DNA from: a candidate division Zixibacteria bacterium HGW-Zixibacteria-1
Lineage (GTDB): Bacteria; Zixibacteria; MSB-5A5; GN15; PGXB01
Reading direction: 5' to 3'
Assembly: GCA_002838945.1 (NCBI GenBank)
Contig: PGXB01000037.1
Coordinates: 1 to 37,755 of the forward strand
Length of the DNA: 37,755 bases
In this document: positions 26,946 through 35,023 of the stretch, one piece after another
Layout of the letters: each line of letters opens with the position of its first letter
How positions within the stretch are numbered: position 1 is the first letter of the stretch
Notes under the pieces: model-generated
Databases searched by the model: none
What the model was told of the DNA's origin: nothing
The model's input: the letters and a program-made list of their open reading frames with translations, nothing else
Translations under genes and position numbers: made by a program

Positions 26946-26974
26946 ATTTTAACTAAGCAATCGAGAGTTGTCAA
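26946..26974 (-). promoter_or_regulatory. Strong promoter of the eleven-gene operon
   Basis: On the minus strand a perfect TTGACA (26974-26969) and TAAAAT (26951-26946) are separated by exactly 17 nt, inside the 72-nt gap before manC. Transcription would begin near 26939, leaving a 24-nt leader with AGGAGG. It makes manC and the ten genes after it independent of the Memo gene. Confidence 0.7.
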
Positions 26975-26987
26975 GCGGCCCCGGTAT

Positions 26988-28478
26988 TTATTCGCCGAAT
27001 ACATTCGCCTGGAACCTGAAAATCGTCGCATCCGGTGATTTGTAAGCATCTGTGGGAAGACCGGCCTTCTGACACGTCTGCTCCAAAAATGTGGTCCGAT
27101 CCCACCCATAATCAGTGGCCACCTGGGGCAAAAGCAATCCCCGACTCTGACCCTTGAAAATCATTAAACCGTCACGGCCCACCACGATGTCCTCGAGTGA
27201 TTCAATTTTCTGCATGGGACTCAAAACCGAAATCTCGATATGCAATTTATCGAGTTCCGCCCGATCCACCGAAGGAAACCTGGGATCGGCCACCGCGGCC
27301 TGGATGGCACAATCGGAGACCGTCTTATAAAGCGGCTCGACAGCGGTCGTATGCCCGATACATCCCCGCAGCCGGCCATCTTTTTCCAGCGTCACAAAAG
27401 CGGCGCCGAATTTCTTAAGATTATCGGTCAGTTCGAATTCGGGAGTTGAACCACCCGAAAGATAATTTTCAAGGGTCTTTCGTGCGATCTGCAATAATAT
27501 TTGCCGATCCTCATCAGTAAGCTCGAGCGTTGAGGGTAATTCTTTTTTCTTATCTTTACCCAATAATTTTGAACCATTATCATTTGATTTATATAGAGCG
27601 ATTGCGGCATAGCCGACCACCGAGCTTTTATCTCCGGAAATATCACCCGAATCGCCATACTTCAGTATTTTTGCCTTATTGGCGCCTTTCGCAATCGCCG
27701 CTTTCATCACCGCCACCGCCGGTCCGCCTCCGCACATTTCGACTGATCCGTCGGCCAGAGCCATTTCAAGTCTGACCGGATCAAGATTCTCAAAACAAAC
27801 CAAACCGGTGGAATCAAATTTCTTTCCGATTGAGGCCGGCTTATAATGCTGCCAGTCGGTTGAAGAGATAATCACAGTCTGAGAATCGAATTCGAGGCTC
27901 TTCAAGGCATCGGCCAGTAATTTGATATTTTCTTTACTCTGGTTCCCCATAATTATTGGCACCATCGTAAAATCACTCATGACCGTTTGCAGGTAAGGCA
28001 ACTGGACTTCAAGGCAATGCTCGCGATCCTGTGCCTCAGGAATGAAATTAATTTTATCAGAAAAGGATATGAGCTTCGAAGCCATTTCGCGGTTAATTCG
28101 GACATCCCCAAAGGGCATCGACCATGAGCCGCCCGGCGCATAGACCGAGATGCCATCAAAGCCATATTTATGTGAAGGGCCGCACAGGATTACCTTATTT
28201 ACTCCCGAATTTTCCAGCAGTTTATAAGCGTAGGCGGCGATTTGTCCCGAGTAAATCAGTCCCGCGTGTGGAACCACCAGAGCGATCAATTTACCGTCAA
28301 TTTCACTCTGGGCGCCGACAGAAGCCAGATGCTGATCCACCATCTGGTGGAGTTTGGCTGCGTCGGCAGGGTAGAACATGTCTGCCACGGCCGGAAGCCG
28401 CCTCGGCGCCTGCTGGCCGGAAACAGAAAGCCCGCATAATATGACCAGTAAGACAGAAAAAATGAGTGTTTTATGCAT
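26988..28478 (-). CDS. amrB: Exported Memo-AMMECR1 fusion (AmmeMemoRadiSam proteins B and A)
   Basis: The 496-residue protein fuses the two non-radical parts of the AmmeMemoRadiSam set. A signal peptide covers residues 1-21 (hydrophobic run, then VSGQQA). The Memo domain (about 28-298) keeps its metal/active-site residues: His71 in VPHAG, His103 in PSHKYGF, REHCLEVQLPYL and Cys249 before GGP. The AMMECR1 domain (about 318-490) has the invariant LRGCIG at 370-375 and DPRFPSV. Memo is related to extradiol dioxygenases; the biochemical role of the set is not settled. The ATG at 28478 has GAGG 8 nt upstream. The matching radical SAM gene lies on the opposite strand, divergent by 94 nt, with DUF362 between. 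The signal peptide implies periplasmic action. Confidence 0.92.
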   Translation of the reverse strand: MHKTLIFSVLLVILCGLSVSGQQAPRRLPAVADMFYPADAAKLHQMVDQHLASVGAQSEIDGKLIALVVPHAGLIYSGQIAAYAYKLLENSGVNKVILCGPSHKYGFDGISVYAPGGSWSMPFGDVRINREMASKLISFSDKINFIPEAQDREHCLEVQLPYLQTVMSDFTMVPIIMGNQSKENIKLLADALKSLEFDSQTVIISSTDWQHYKPASIGKKFDSTGLVCFENLDPVRLEMALADGSVEMCGGGPAVAVMKAAIAKGANKAKILKYGDSGDISGDKSSVVGYAAIALYKSNDNGSKLLGKDKKKELPSTLELTDEDRQILLQIARKTLENYLSGGSTPEFELTDNLKKFGAAFVTLEKDGRLRGCIGHTTAVEPLYKTVSDCAIQAAVADPRFPSVDRAELDKLHIEISVLSPMQKIESLEDIVVGRDGLMIFKGQSRGLLLPQVATDYGWDRTTFLEQTCQKAGLPTDAYKSPDATIFRFQANVFGE

Positions 28479-28494
28479 ATTTAATCCTCAAATT

Positions 28495-28523
28495 AGAATA
28501 CTAATCTTTACGTGGACGGTCAA
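28495..28523 (-). promoter_or_regulatory. Promoter of the Memo-AMMECR1 gene
   Basis: TTGACC (28523-28518) and TATTCT (28500-28495) on the minus strand are separated by 17 nt. Transcription would start near 28488, ten bases before the ATG, close to the Shine-Dalgarno. Confidence 0.5.
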
Positions 28524-28558
28524 GAAAAAAGTATTGGCGGTCAGACTGGAAATCGTTG

Positions 28559-28564
28559 TATAAT
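28559..28564 (+). promoter_or_regulatory. -10 hexamer of the DUF362 operon (possible leaderless start)
   Basis: A perfect TATAAT ends 8 nt before the ATG at 28573, and no ribosome site is present. TTGGCG at 28534-28539 could be a -35, with a 19-nt spacer. This promoter is back-to-back with the Memo promoter in a 94-nt gap. Confidence 0.5.
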
Positions 28565-28572
28565 ATTTGAGT

Positions 28573-29493
28573 ATGAGCAAAGTAGTTGTTGTCAGAATGG
28601 TTGATAGGAAGGCCGACGAGGCTTTGAATAAGAGTGATTATAAAATTATGCTCATAAAAGGCTTGCAAAGGCTTTTCGATTCGCCGGTCATTGATAAGGA
28701 AATCCGGACCCTGTTGCCGGGCAGAGTGATCGGTATGAAAACCAACTGTCTGACGCATAAGTTCAATTCGACACCTATCCCTTTAACCGAGGCCCTGGGC
28801 GATATTTTGATCAAGGCCGGTTTTGAAGACAATAATATTATTGTCTGGGAAAGACAATCACGCGAACTGGAAAAAGCCGGCTATGAACTTAATGCCTCTT
28901 CTTTTGGCCGGAGATGTTTCGGTACCGACAGCAACAACGCCGGGTACAGCCCTGATTTATACGGTCATGGAAAAGCCAACTCCCTGGTAACGCGCATTAT
29001 GACCGATATGATCGATTCCAATATCAATATGCCTGTTTTGAAAGACCATTCCATAGCCGGGTTGTCCGGCGGACTGAAAAATATGTTTGGGGCCATCAAT
29101 AATCCCAATAAATATCATGCCGACAATTGCAGCCCTTTTGCCGCCCATGTTTCGGCCCTGACACCGATTAAAACCAAGAACCGGTTGATCATCATTGATG
29201 CCGTGAAAGTGCAATATCATATGGGCCCCGGCTATGACAGCCGGTATCTGCATAAATACGGCGGGCTGATTATATCTGATGATCCGGTGGCCGCCGATCG
29301 AGTCGCCCTGGAACTGCTGGATCATATCCGCGTCCTCCATAATATGCCGACCCTGAAAGATGACAGCCGGCCGGTCAATTACCTGGTCGAGGCCGAAAAA
29401 ATCGGCCTCGGGATTGCCGATATGACAAGAATCTCGATTGATGTCATACAGCTTGACAGCGACGGTAATGGTTCGAAAGGAGTGCTGTTCTGA
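28573..29493 (+). CDS. DUF362 domain protein
   Basis: The 306-residue protein matches DUF362 by VIGMKTNCLTHKFNSTPIPL near residue 50, KDHSIAGLSGGLKNMFGAIN near residue 155, and LIIIDAVKVQYHMGPG followed by SDDPVAADRVALEL. No [4Fe-4S] Cys motif of the longer, ferredoxin-fused DUF362 proteins is present, and there is no signal peptide, so it should be cytoplasmic unless co-exported. Function is unknown. The start at ATG 28573 is preferred to a TTG two codons earlier. Its stop shares one base with the start of the radical SAM gene (TGATG), so the two are coupled. The location ties it to the AmmeMemoRadiSam set. Confidence 0.85.
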   Translation: MSKVVVVRMVDRKADEALNKSDYKIMLIKGLQRLFDSPVIDKEIRTLLPGRVIGMKTNCLTHKFNSTPIPLTEALGDILIKAGFEDNNIIVWERQSRELEKAGYELNASSFGRRCFGTDSNNAGYSPDLYGHGKANSLVTRIMTDMIDSNINMPVLKDHSIAGLSGGLKNMFGAINNPNKYHADNCSPFAAHVSALTPIKTKNRLIIIDAVKVQYHMGPGYDSRYLHKYGGLIISDDPVAADRVALELLDHIRVLHNMPTLKDDSRPVNYLVEAEKIGLGIADMTRISIDVIQLDSDGNGSKGVLF

Positions 29494-30632
29494 TGGATCG
29501 AAGATTATTTGTCAAGTGTCTCGGTTGCGGCGCTGTTGCTGCTGTTGCGGCCCACACTGATTTGCTGCCCGGAATTGTCGGCGGTATCCAGAACGCCAGC
29601 GCCTTTGATTTCACGAAAAGACTTTCCGAGGTCGAAGCCCGGTACTATAAAAAGCTCGAGACGGGGGGAATTGAATGTGAACTATGCCCGCGGCATTGCC
29701 GCATAACCGATCTCGAACGCGGCTACTGCGGGGTCAGGGAGAACAGGGGAGATGTCTATTACACCCTGGTTTATGGCTTACCCTGTGCCGTCAACATTGA
29801 CCCGGTTGAAAAAAAACCGCTGTTTCACTTTTATCCCGGCTCGAATGCTTTTTCGCTGGCGACCGCCGGCTGTAACTGCAATTGTAAATTCTGTCAAAAC
29901 TGGGACATTTCGCAATCTCGCCCGGAACAGACCGATAATATGGATATGCCGCCTGAGAGCGTCGTCGGCGTCGCTGTTTCCCGAAAAGTGCCGATTATTG
30001 CCTATACCTATTCCGAGCCGGTCATTTTCTATGAATACATGTATGACATAGCCGAACTGGGGCATAAGCAGGGCGTCAAGTCAGTAATGATTACCGGTGG
30101 CTCCATCGAAAAGGAACCGCTTCAGCAACTCCTGACCCAGCTTGATGCCATTAAGGTCGATCTAAAGTCCATAAGGGAACAATATTATAAAGATATTGTG
30201 GATAATGAATTAAAGCCAGTACTTGAAGCATTGGTTGAAATAAAAAAGAGCGGTGTCTGGCTCGAAATAGTATATCTGGTCGTGCCGACGCTAAATGACA
30301 GTGATCAGGAATTCAGGGAGCTGGCAGGGTGGATTAAAACCAATCTGGGGACCGATACCCCGATTCATTTCTCTCGTTTTCACCCTCAATATCTGCTCAA
30401 GAACCTGCCCATGACGCCGCAGAGCACCCTTGAGAAAGCACATCAGATATGCCGGGCCGAAGGTCTTGAATATGTCTATCTCGGAAATCTACCCGGGCAT
30501 CCGGCCGAATCGACTTATTGCCCCAAATGCGAAAAGTTGTTGATTGACCGCAGGGGATATCGCATTATTCGGAACGAAATAAAAAACGGCAAATGTCCCG
30601 ATTGCGGGCACAAAATACCCGGACTTTTTTAA
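29493..30632 (+). CDS. amrS: AmmeMemoRadiSam system radical SAM enzyme with apparent Tat signal
   Basis: The 379-residue radical SAM protein has the SAM-cluster motif CNCNCKFC (Cys127, Cys131, Cys134) followed by QNWDIS, typical of the AmmeMemoRadiSam family and of pyruvate formate-lyase-activating-type enzymes. An N-terminal Cys group (Cys62, Cys65, Cys69, then RGYCGVREN) is family-specific. The last 40 residues hold two CxxC pairs (CPKC and CPDC), a zinc ribbon or rubredoxin-like knuckle. The first 30 residues (MDRRLFVKCLGCGAVAAVAA) look like a twin-arginine signal: RR-L-F-V-K, then a small hydrophobic run. If cleaved, this would be an exported radical SAM protein, in line with the Sec signal on the Memo-AMMECR1 partner. 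It overlaps the next gene by one base (TAATG). Confidence 0.92.
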   Translation: MDRRLFVKCLGCGAVAAVAAHTDLLPGIVGGIQNASAFDFTKRLSEVEARYYKKLETGGIECELCPRHCRITDLERGYCGVRENRGDVYYTLVYGLPCAVNIDPVEKKPLFHFYPGSNAFSLATAGCNCNCKFCQNWDISQSRPEQTDNMDMPPESVVGVAVSRKVPIIAYTYSEPVIFYEYMYDIAELGHKQGVKSVMITGGSIEKEPLQQLLTQLDAIKVDLKSIREQYYKDIVDNELKPVLEALVEIKKSGVWLEIVYLVVPTLNDSDQEFRELAGWIKTNLGTDTPIHFSRFHPQYLLKNLPMTPQSTLEKAHQICRAEGLEYVYLGNLPGHPAESTYCPKCEKLLIDRRGYRIIRNEIKNGKCPDCGHKIPGLF

Positions 30633-32761
30633 TGAACCGAAAAGCCTTTTTGCTTGGCTTCTTTTCAATAGGGGGCCAGGTTCTTTTATTGCGGGAGCTG
30701 ATAGCCTCTTTTAATGGCGATGAGCTTCTTATCGGCACCGCTCTCTTCGGCTGGCTTATTGCCGTCGCGGGCGGGGCCGGTCTCGGCGGCATCAGAAAAA
30801 TTAAAATCAAAGCACTGCCGTTGTTTATTATCGGGGCCATATTGCTGCCGTCGTCGATTATTACGGCACGACTCGGTCCCCTTTTTGCGATCAGCGTTCC
30901 GGGTGAAGTTGTCCCATTTTCTACGGCCGCGCTCTTATCGATAGCCGCTATGATCCCGGTCGGAGTTATCTCCGGCTGGCTCTTTACCGCCATAACCAGG
31001 GAAGGGCACCGTCCGGCAAAATCCATTGTCCAGGTTTACCTTTTGGAAGGCATCGGCGCCTTTATCGGGGGAGTGGCTATTGCGGCTCTGGTCGGAATTG
31101 TTTATTCCACGCTGGCCATGGCTTTCGCGCTTGGAGTGGTGATGCTGACACTTTATCTGATGCCCGTCGGAAATCGAAAAATATATATTATTCTCCCGAC
31201 TCTTCTGGCAATTCTTGTAGTTATAAAAATGATAATTCCTACCCTGGATATTTATCTTGACAGGACCAAATATGATTCTTTTCGGATCGAAAAATCGTTC
31301 GATACTCACTACGGGCATCAGGCTATCCTGTCCCGAAATGAGATGATTACCCTTATGACCGATAATGCCGCCGAGGCATCATATCCAAATCTATTGCAGG
31401 CGGAAAGCTGCCTATTGCCGCCCTTTCTCTACAAGCCGGACAGCAAGAACGTCCTGTATATCGGCCGGGCGGAATTCGGCGTTATGCAACTTGCTGACAG
31501 CCTTACCGGTGTCAAATTGACCGCTCTCGATCCCAGGAAAGAGCTCTCGGAGGCCATTAATCAGTTCATTCCTCCAGTGGCGGGATTAAATCGAATTGAT
31601 GACGATCAACTTTCATATTTCCTTAAGCATCAAATCATCAGTAAATATGATATTATTATTCTGAATCCGGGTGAGCCGGATAATAACAAAGTCAGCCGGC
31701 TCCTGACCGCAGAGTTTCTTAATCAAACCAAAGGAAGTCTTGAAGACCACGGGATTTTGTTTTATCCGGCGCCATACGATACCGACCGATATATCTCGCC
31801 CGAGAAAAGTATTCTTTTGGCCGCGCTGTATAACACTTTCAAGAGAGCCTTTAATTATGTCATATTATGGCCGGGAGAAACGACCTTATTTTTTGCCTTT
31901 GATGATTCGCTGTTGAATATTTCTTCGGAGCAGGCCATACTTAATTCGGACTCATTGTCCTATAAACCTCAATATATTAATAGCATTTATCTGCCGGATC
32001 GACTGGAAGAATTGAAAATCGCCCGTCTGGAGAAAGCGCTTCAAGCTTCTCTGCGGGCGAATACTCTCAATAGACCGATAATACCTTACTATCAGGCGGT
32101 TTACCGGTCAACTGCCGATGGGCTGGATAGAAAGTTAATTCCTTTTATTCTGGGAAATCCCCAGTTTATGATTATTCTGCCGGCGCTGATCCTGGCCCTG
32201 TTGCTTATCCTGATTATGCGTCGCAGACGTCGGCGAGCTTTTGGACTCTTTCTATATTTCATAGCCGGGCTCGTCTCGCTTTCCCTGGAACTGATTTCAT
32301 TCTATATTTTTCAGTCAACCTCCGGATCGCTTTATTCGGAGATGGCGATACTGATTGGTTCCTTTATGATTGGTTTGGCGCTCGGCACCTACTATTCGCT
32401 TCGAATAAACAAAGAGAATCTGGAATACCCGGCCCTTTTGCTGATGTTGACGGCAATAGTGGTCTATTATGCGACCTACAACAGCATTGGGACCTCATTT
32501 GCTCTTATATATCAGATATGCTTCCTGCTCACCATGGCCATGGCGACCGGCTCCCTGTTTGTTGCCGCCACCGACCGCTATTATTATGGGAAGTCGGAAT
32601 CGAATCGAGGTCTTGGCTATGCCCTTGAAATTATCGGCTCGGCCATCGGCGCCCTGACTGCGGTCACCATTCTTTTGCCCTTAATCGGCCTGCAATGGCT
32701 GCTGATTTCATTCATTATTTTATTGGTGATTTCTCTTATAGGCGCCATAATAACTGCTTAG
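30632..32761 (+). CDS. Membrane-bound spermidine-synthase-like protein
   Basis: The 709-residue protein has three parts. About seven N-terminal membrane segments open with GQVLLLRELIASFNGDELLIG, characteristic of membrane spermidine-synthase-like proteins. A soluble domain follows (about residues 200-510) with the aminopropyltransferase layout (YGHQAILSR, then VLYIGRAEFGV and LTALDPRKEL). The C-terminal membrane block has seven or so segments. The nucleotide-binding loop is degenerate: GGG-x-G of true synthases reads as GRAEFG, and the usual catalytic Asp segment is not obvious, so it may be a sensor, transporter or use another ligand. The ATG at 30632 overlaps the radical SAM stop by one base, making it the last gene of the DUF362-amrS operon. 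Substrate unknown. Confidence 0.8.
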   Translation: MNRKAFLLGFFSIGGQVLLLRELIASFNGDELLIGTALFGWLIAVAGGAGLGGIRKIKIKALPLFIIGAILLPSSIITARLGPLFAISVPGEVVPFSTAALLSIAAMIPVGVISGWLFTAITREGHRPAKSIVQVYLLEGIGAFIGGVAIAALVGIVYSTLAMAFALGVVMLTLYLMPVGNRKIYIILPTLLAILVVIKMIIPTLDIYLDRTKYDSFRIEKSFDTHYGHQAILSRNEMITLMTDNAAEASYPNLLQAESCLLPPFLYKPDSKNVLYIGRAEFGVMQLADSLTGVKLTALDPRKELSEAINQFIPPVAGLNRIDDDQLSYFLKHQIISKYDIIILNPGEPDNNKVSRLLTAEFLNQTKGSLEDHGILFYPAPYDTDRYISPEKSILLAALYNTFKRAFNYVILWPGETTLFFAFDDSLLNISSEQAILNSDSLSYKPQYINSIYLPDRLEELKIARLEKALQASLRANTLNRPIIPYYQAVYRSTADGLDRKLIPFILGNPQFMIILPALILALLLILIMRRRRRRAFGLFLYFIAGLVSLSLELISFYIFQSTSGSLYSEMAILIGSFMIGLALGTYYSLRINKENLEYPALLLMLTAIVVYYATYNSIGTSFALIYQICFLLTMAMATGSLFVAATDRYYYGKSESNRGLGYALEIIGSAIGALTAVTILLPLIGLQWLLISFIILLVISLIGAIITA

Positions 32762-32780
32762 GCATCGATTCGGATATTGC

Positions 32781-32808
32781 TTGCCATTCGCTTTAAGATT
32801 GATATTTT
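32781..32808 (+). promoter_or_regulatory. Promoter of the PLP enzyme gene (possible leaderless start)
   Basis: TTGCCA (32781-32786) and TATTTT (32803-32808) are spaced by 16 nt. The -10 ends only 6 nt before the ATG at 32815, and there is no Shine-Dalgarno, so the transcript would begin at the ATG itself. Confidence 0.5.
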
Positions 32809-32814
32809 GATTCT

Positions 32815-33918
32815 ATGATCCGGACAATTTATGATATCGATACCCCGGCCGTACTGATTGAAAAATCAATTATGGAGGACAATATTGATTCCATGCAGCG
32901 CCTGGCGGAAAGAAATGGGGTCAATCTCCGCGTTCATATCAAGACTCACAAAATTCCTGAGCTGGCCAAATTGCAGCTTAAAGCGGGTGCTGTCGGCATC
33001 GCTGTGGCCAAGCTGGGCGAGGCGGAAATGATGGCTGAGGCCGGCATCAATGATATTCAGATTGCCAATATTATTACCGGTTCGATTAAAATAAGAAGGC
33101 TGCTCAGGCTCCATCGAAAAAATCGATTGACCGTCGGAATTGATTCCTTTGATAATGCTCGGGAACTGGCCCTGGCCTTTGAAAAAGCGCATCGAACATT
33201 AGATGTTCTTATCATGATAAACACCGGCCTGAATAGATGCGGCCTTGAAAATGATCGCGAAGTGTTAAAACTGGCCGACTTCTGTGCCGGATTGAAAGGT
33301 ATCAGACTGGCAGGGCTGATGACTCATGCCGGCCATGCCTATGCCTCTTCCAGTAAGGTAGAAATCAAAAAGATAGGCCAATATGAAGGGAAGAGGCTGG
33401 CGGATCTGGCGGATATTCTGCAACGGCGAGGTCATAGTATTAAGATTGTCTCAGTCGGCTCGACCCCCACAGCGAAATATTGTTCAGCTATCAAGGGGGT
33501 CACAGAATTGCGTGTGGGCAATTATATCTTTAATGATGTAACTCAAGTAACACTTCAAACAATCTCAGTAAGGCAATGTGCGGCATCAATAATATCCACC
33601 ATGATTAGCAAATCGTCAGTGGGTCGTGTTATAATTGACGCCGGCAGCAAAGCGCTGGCGCTTGATCGTGGCGCCCATGGCAGCGATGCCATTACCGGTT
33701 TCGGCCGTATTATTGGTGGTGGCGGCATTATAAGCAGATTATCCGAAGAGCATGGCATTATTGATAAAGCGACCCGGAAATTTCGGATTGGTGATCGTAT
33801 TCGTATTATACCCAACCATATTTGCACAGCCATGAACCTGTTCGATTATGCTTATCTGGTGGATCGAGAGCGAGTGTTGAAAAAACTGAGAATAACTAGC
33901 CGCGGAAAGATGAATTGA
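32815..33918 (+). CDS. D-threonine aldolase / D-serine dehydratase-like PLP enzyme
   Basis: The 367-residue protein is a fold-type III (alanine-racemase-like) PLP enzyme. The N-terminal barrel has DTPAVLIEK and the PLP-lysine segment HIKTHK (Lys43 or Lys46), with MINTGLNRCG and SVGSTPTAKY further on (phosphate contacts). The C-terminal beta domain carries PNHICTAMNLFD, with His335 and Cys337 in the positions that bind the divalent metal in D-threonine aldolases and eukaryotic D-serine dehydratases. It should act on a D-beta-hydroxy amino acid, giving glycine plus aldehyde or pyruvate plus ammonia; the choice cannot be made here. It overlaps the thiamine diphosphokinase gene by 4 nt. Confidence 0.88.
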   Translation: MIRTIYDIDTPAVLIEKSIMEDNIDSMQRLAERNGVNLRVHIKTHKIPELAKLQLKAGAVGIAVAKLGEAEMMAEAGINDIQIANIITGSIKIRRLLRLHRKNRLTVGIDSFDNARELALAFEKAHRTLDVLIMINTGLNRCGLENDREVLKLADFCAGLKGIRLAGLMTHAGHAYASSSKVEIKKIGQYEGKRLADLADILQRRGHSIKIVSVGSTPTAKYCSAIKGVTELRVGNYIFNDVTQVTLQTISVRQCAASIISTMISKSSVGRVIIDAGSKALALDRGAHGSDAITGFGRIIGGGGIISRLSEEHGIIDKATRKFRIGDRIRIIPNHICTAMNLFDYAYLVDRERVLKKLRITSRGKMN

Positions 33919-34589
33919 AAATTTTGATGAAATACCCCTCGCGTCATATTTTGTTCCTCAACTCGCACTACCCGAGCCGGGAAAACAGTTTCTATTTGAG
34001 ACTCATTAAGGGCGGATATAAAATTGCTGTCGATGGCGGCATTAGATTTTTTCGGAAACATAAACTGACTCCGGATCTCCTGATCGGCGATTTTGATTCC
34101 GCTCCGATGATGTCTTCAAAATATCTGTCAAGATTCGAAGTAATTCGGCATCCGTCGCAAAAAGACAAGACCGACAGCCAGCTGGCGCTTGAACTTTCTC
34201 TTGAACGAGGCGCTGAATTCATCGACATATGCGGCGGGATCGCTATTGACGAAATAGACCATACTTTGGGCAACATATTTCTGCTTGAACTCGTGAACAA
34301 ATTCAACCGAAGGAATAGTCGGAATGTTTTGGCCCGTTTAATCAGCCCGGGCATTACAGTCTATTTATTGCATGACAATTCCACAGTTTTGCACGCTCAT
34401 AAGGGTGATTATTTGTCTGTGATACCGTTATCCGATGGTTCCGAGCTCGAATTTAGCGGCTTGAAGTATCCCGCCCCCAGAAAACGACTGCAAACCGGGG
34501 ACTCCCTGACTCTCCGCAATCAATTTAAAAGCAGTCGCTGTAATATCAGGATCACAGGCAAAGCCATCGTGGCAGTCATCTCAAAGTGA
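33915..34589 (+). CDS. thiN: Thiamine diphosphokinase
   Basis: The 224-residue enzyme transfers pyrophosphate from ATP to thiamine to give thiamine diphosphate. Motifs fit: AVDGGIRFF, DLLIGDFDS, HPSQKDKTDSQLAL, and the Asp/Gly-rich IDHTLGNIFLL. The C-terminal beta domain (VIPLSDGSELEFSGLKYP) is the usual thiamine-binding part. The start is TTG 33915, with GGAAAGA upstream and a 4-nt overlap with the previous stop (TTGA); an ATG at 33927 would shorten it by four residues. It is the last chromosomal protein gene before the integrative element. The ECF S-component in the other operon could be a thiamine importer feeding it, but no evidence ties them. Confidence 0.92.
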   Translation: MKILMKYPSRHILFLNSHYPSRENSFYLRLIKGGYKIAVDGGIRFFRKHKLTPDLLIGDFDSAPMMSSKYLSRFEVIRHPSQKDKTDSQLALELSLERGAEFIDICGGIAIDEIDHTLGNIFLLELVNKFNRRNSRNVLARLISPGITVYLLHDNSTVLHAHKGDYLSVIPLSDGSELEFSGLKYPAPRKRLQTGDSLTLRNQFKSSRCNIRITGKAIVAVISK

Positions 34590-34762
34590 CAATCGGTCAT
34601 TTTTAAATTCAAGTAACGATTTTGTCCCTGCCGGATGCCAGGAAAAAGTTTGAAACTTGGGAAGACTCTTTTGGGGCAAGCTCGCCCGCTGTTATTTTTG
34701 CCTTGATGCCGGTAAATAGTGATTTTAAATTGAAAAAGGGGGTGAAACGGGTCAGCATTTAC

Positions 34763-34790
34763 TTGACAAAACATTTTCCCCATATATATT
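34763..34790 (+). promoter_or_regulatory. Promoter of tRNA-Gln
   Basis: A perfect TTGACA (34763-34768) and TATATT (34785-34790) are spaced by 16 nt, with a transcription start near 34797, about 55 nt before the tRNA. It lies well after the thiN stop and is oriented with the tRNA. Confidence 0.65.
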
Positions 34791-34851
34791 TGGTGAAAAT
34801 TATCAGGGACCTTTGCCGATACTGATAGATAGGTTCCGACAGTCTTAATAC

Positions 34852-34922
34852 TGGGAGATCGTCCAACGGCAGGACACGTGGCTCTGGACCACGGTATCGG
34901 GGTTCGAATCCCTGTCTCCCAG
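34852..34922 (+). tRNA. tRNA-Gln (anticodon CTG)
   Basis: The full cloverleaf is visible. A 7-bp acceptor stem (TGGGAGA at 34852-34858 with TCTCCCA at 34915-34921) is followed by discriminator G at 34922. The D arm holds a short loop, the anticodon stem has loop CTCTGGA (anticodon CTG), and the T arm carries GGTTCGAATCC. CCA is not encoded. The U1-A72 pair and G73 are glutamine identity features. It reads CAG codons. Confidence 0.95.
34899..34922 (+). other. Probable attachment site (tRNA 3' end) of the integrative element
   Basis: A tyrosine recombinase gene starts 101 nt after the tRNA, on the same strand, the usual layout for elements that insert into the 3' end of a tRNA gene. The T arm and acceptor half are the likely core. 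The matching copy at the other end would lie beyond the window. Inferred from context only. Confidence 0.55.
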
Positions 34923-35023
34923 CTTATTTGTGTACTAATCCCATCAATAACAAGAAGTTGCCAAAACCGGAAATCGTTCTTTTGTGACATTCTATGACAA
35001 AAGGGCTAATTTTGGAGGTCAAA

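Noticed and set aside
34673-34700. Possible terminator after thiN
   Set aside because: The stem is only 4 bp, and the downstream T run is interrupted.
34520-34990. 156-codon minus-strand frame across the tRNA
   Set aside because: It reads through tRNA-Gln and the end of thiN on the opposite strand, so is a chance open frame.
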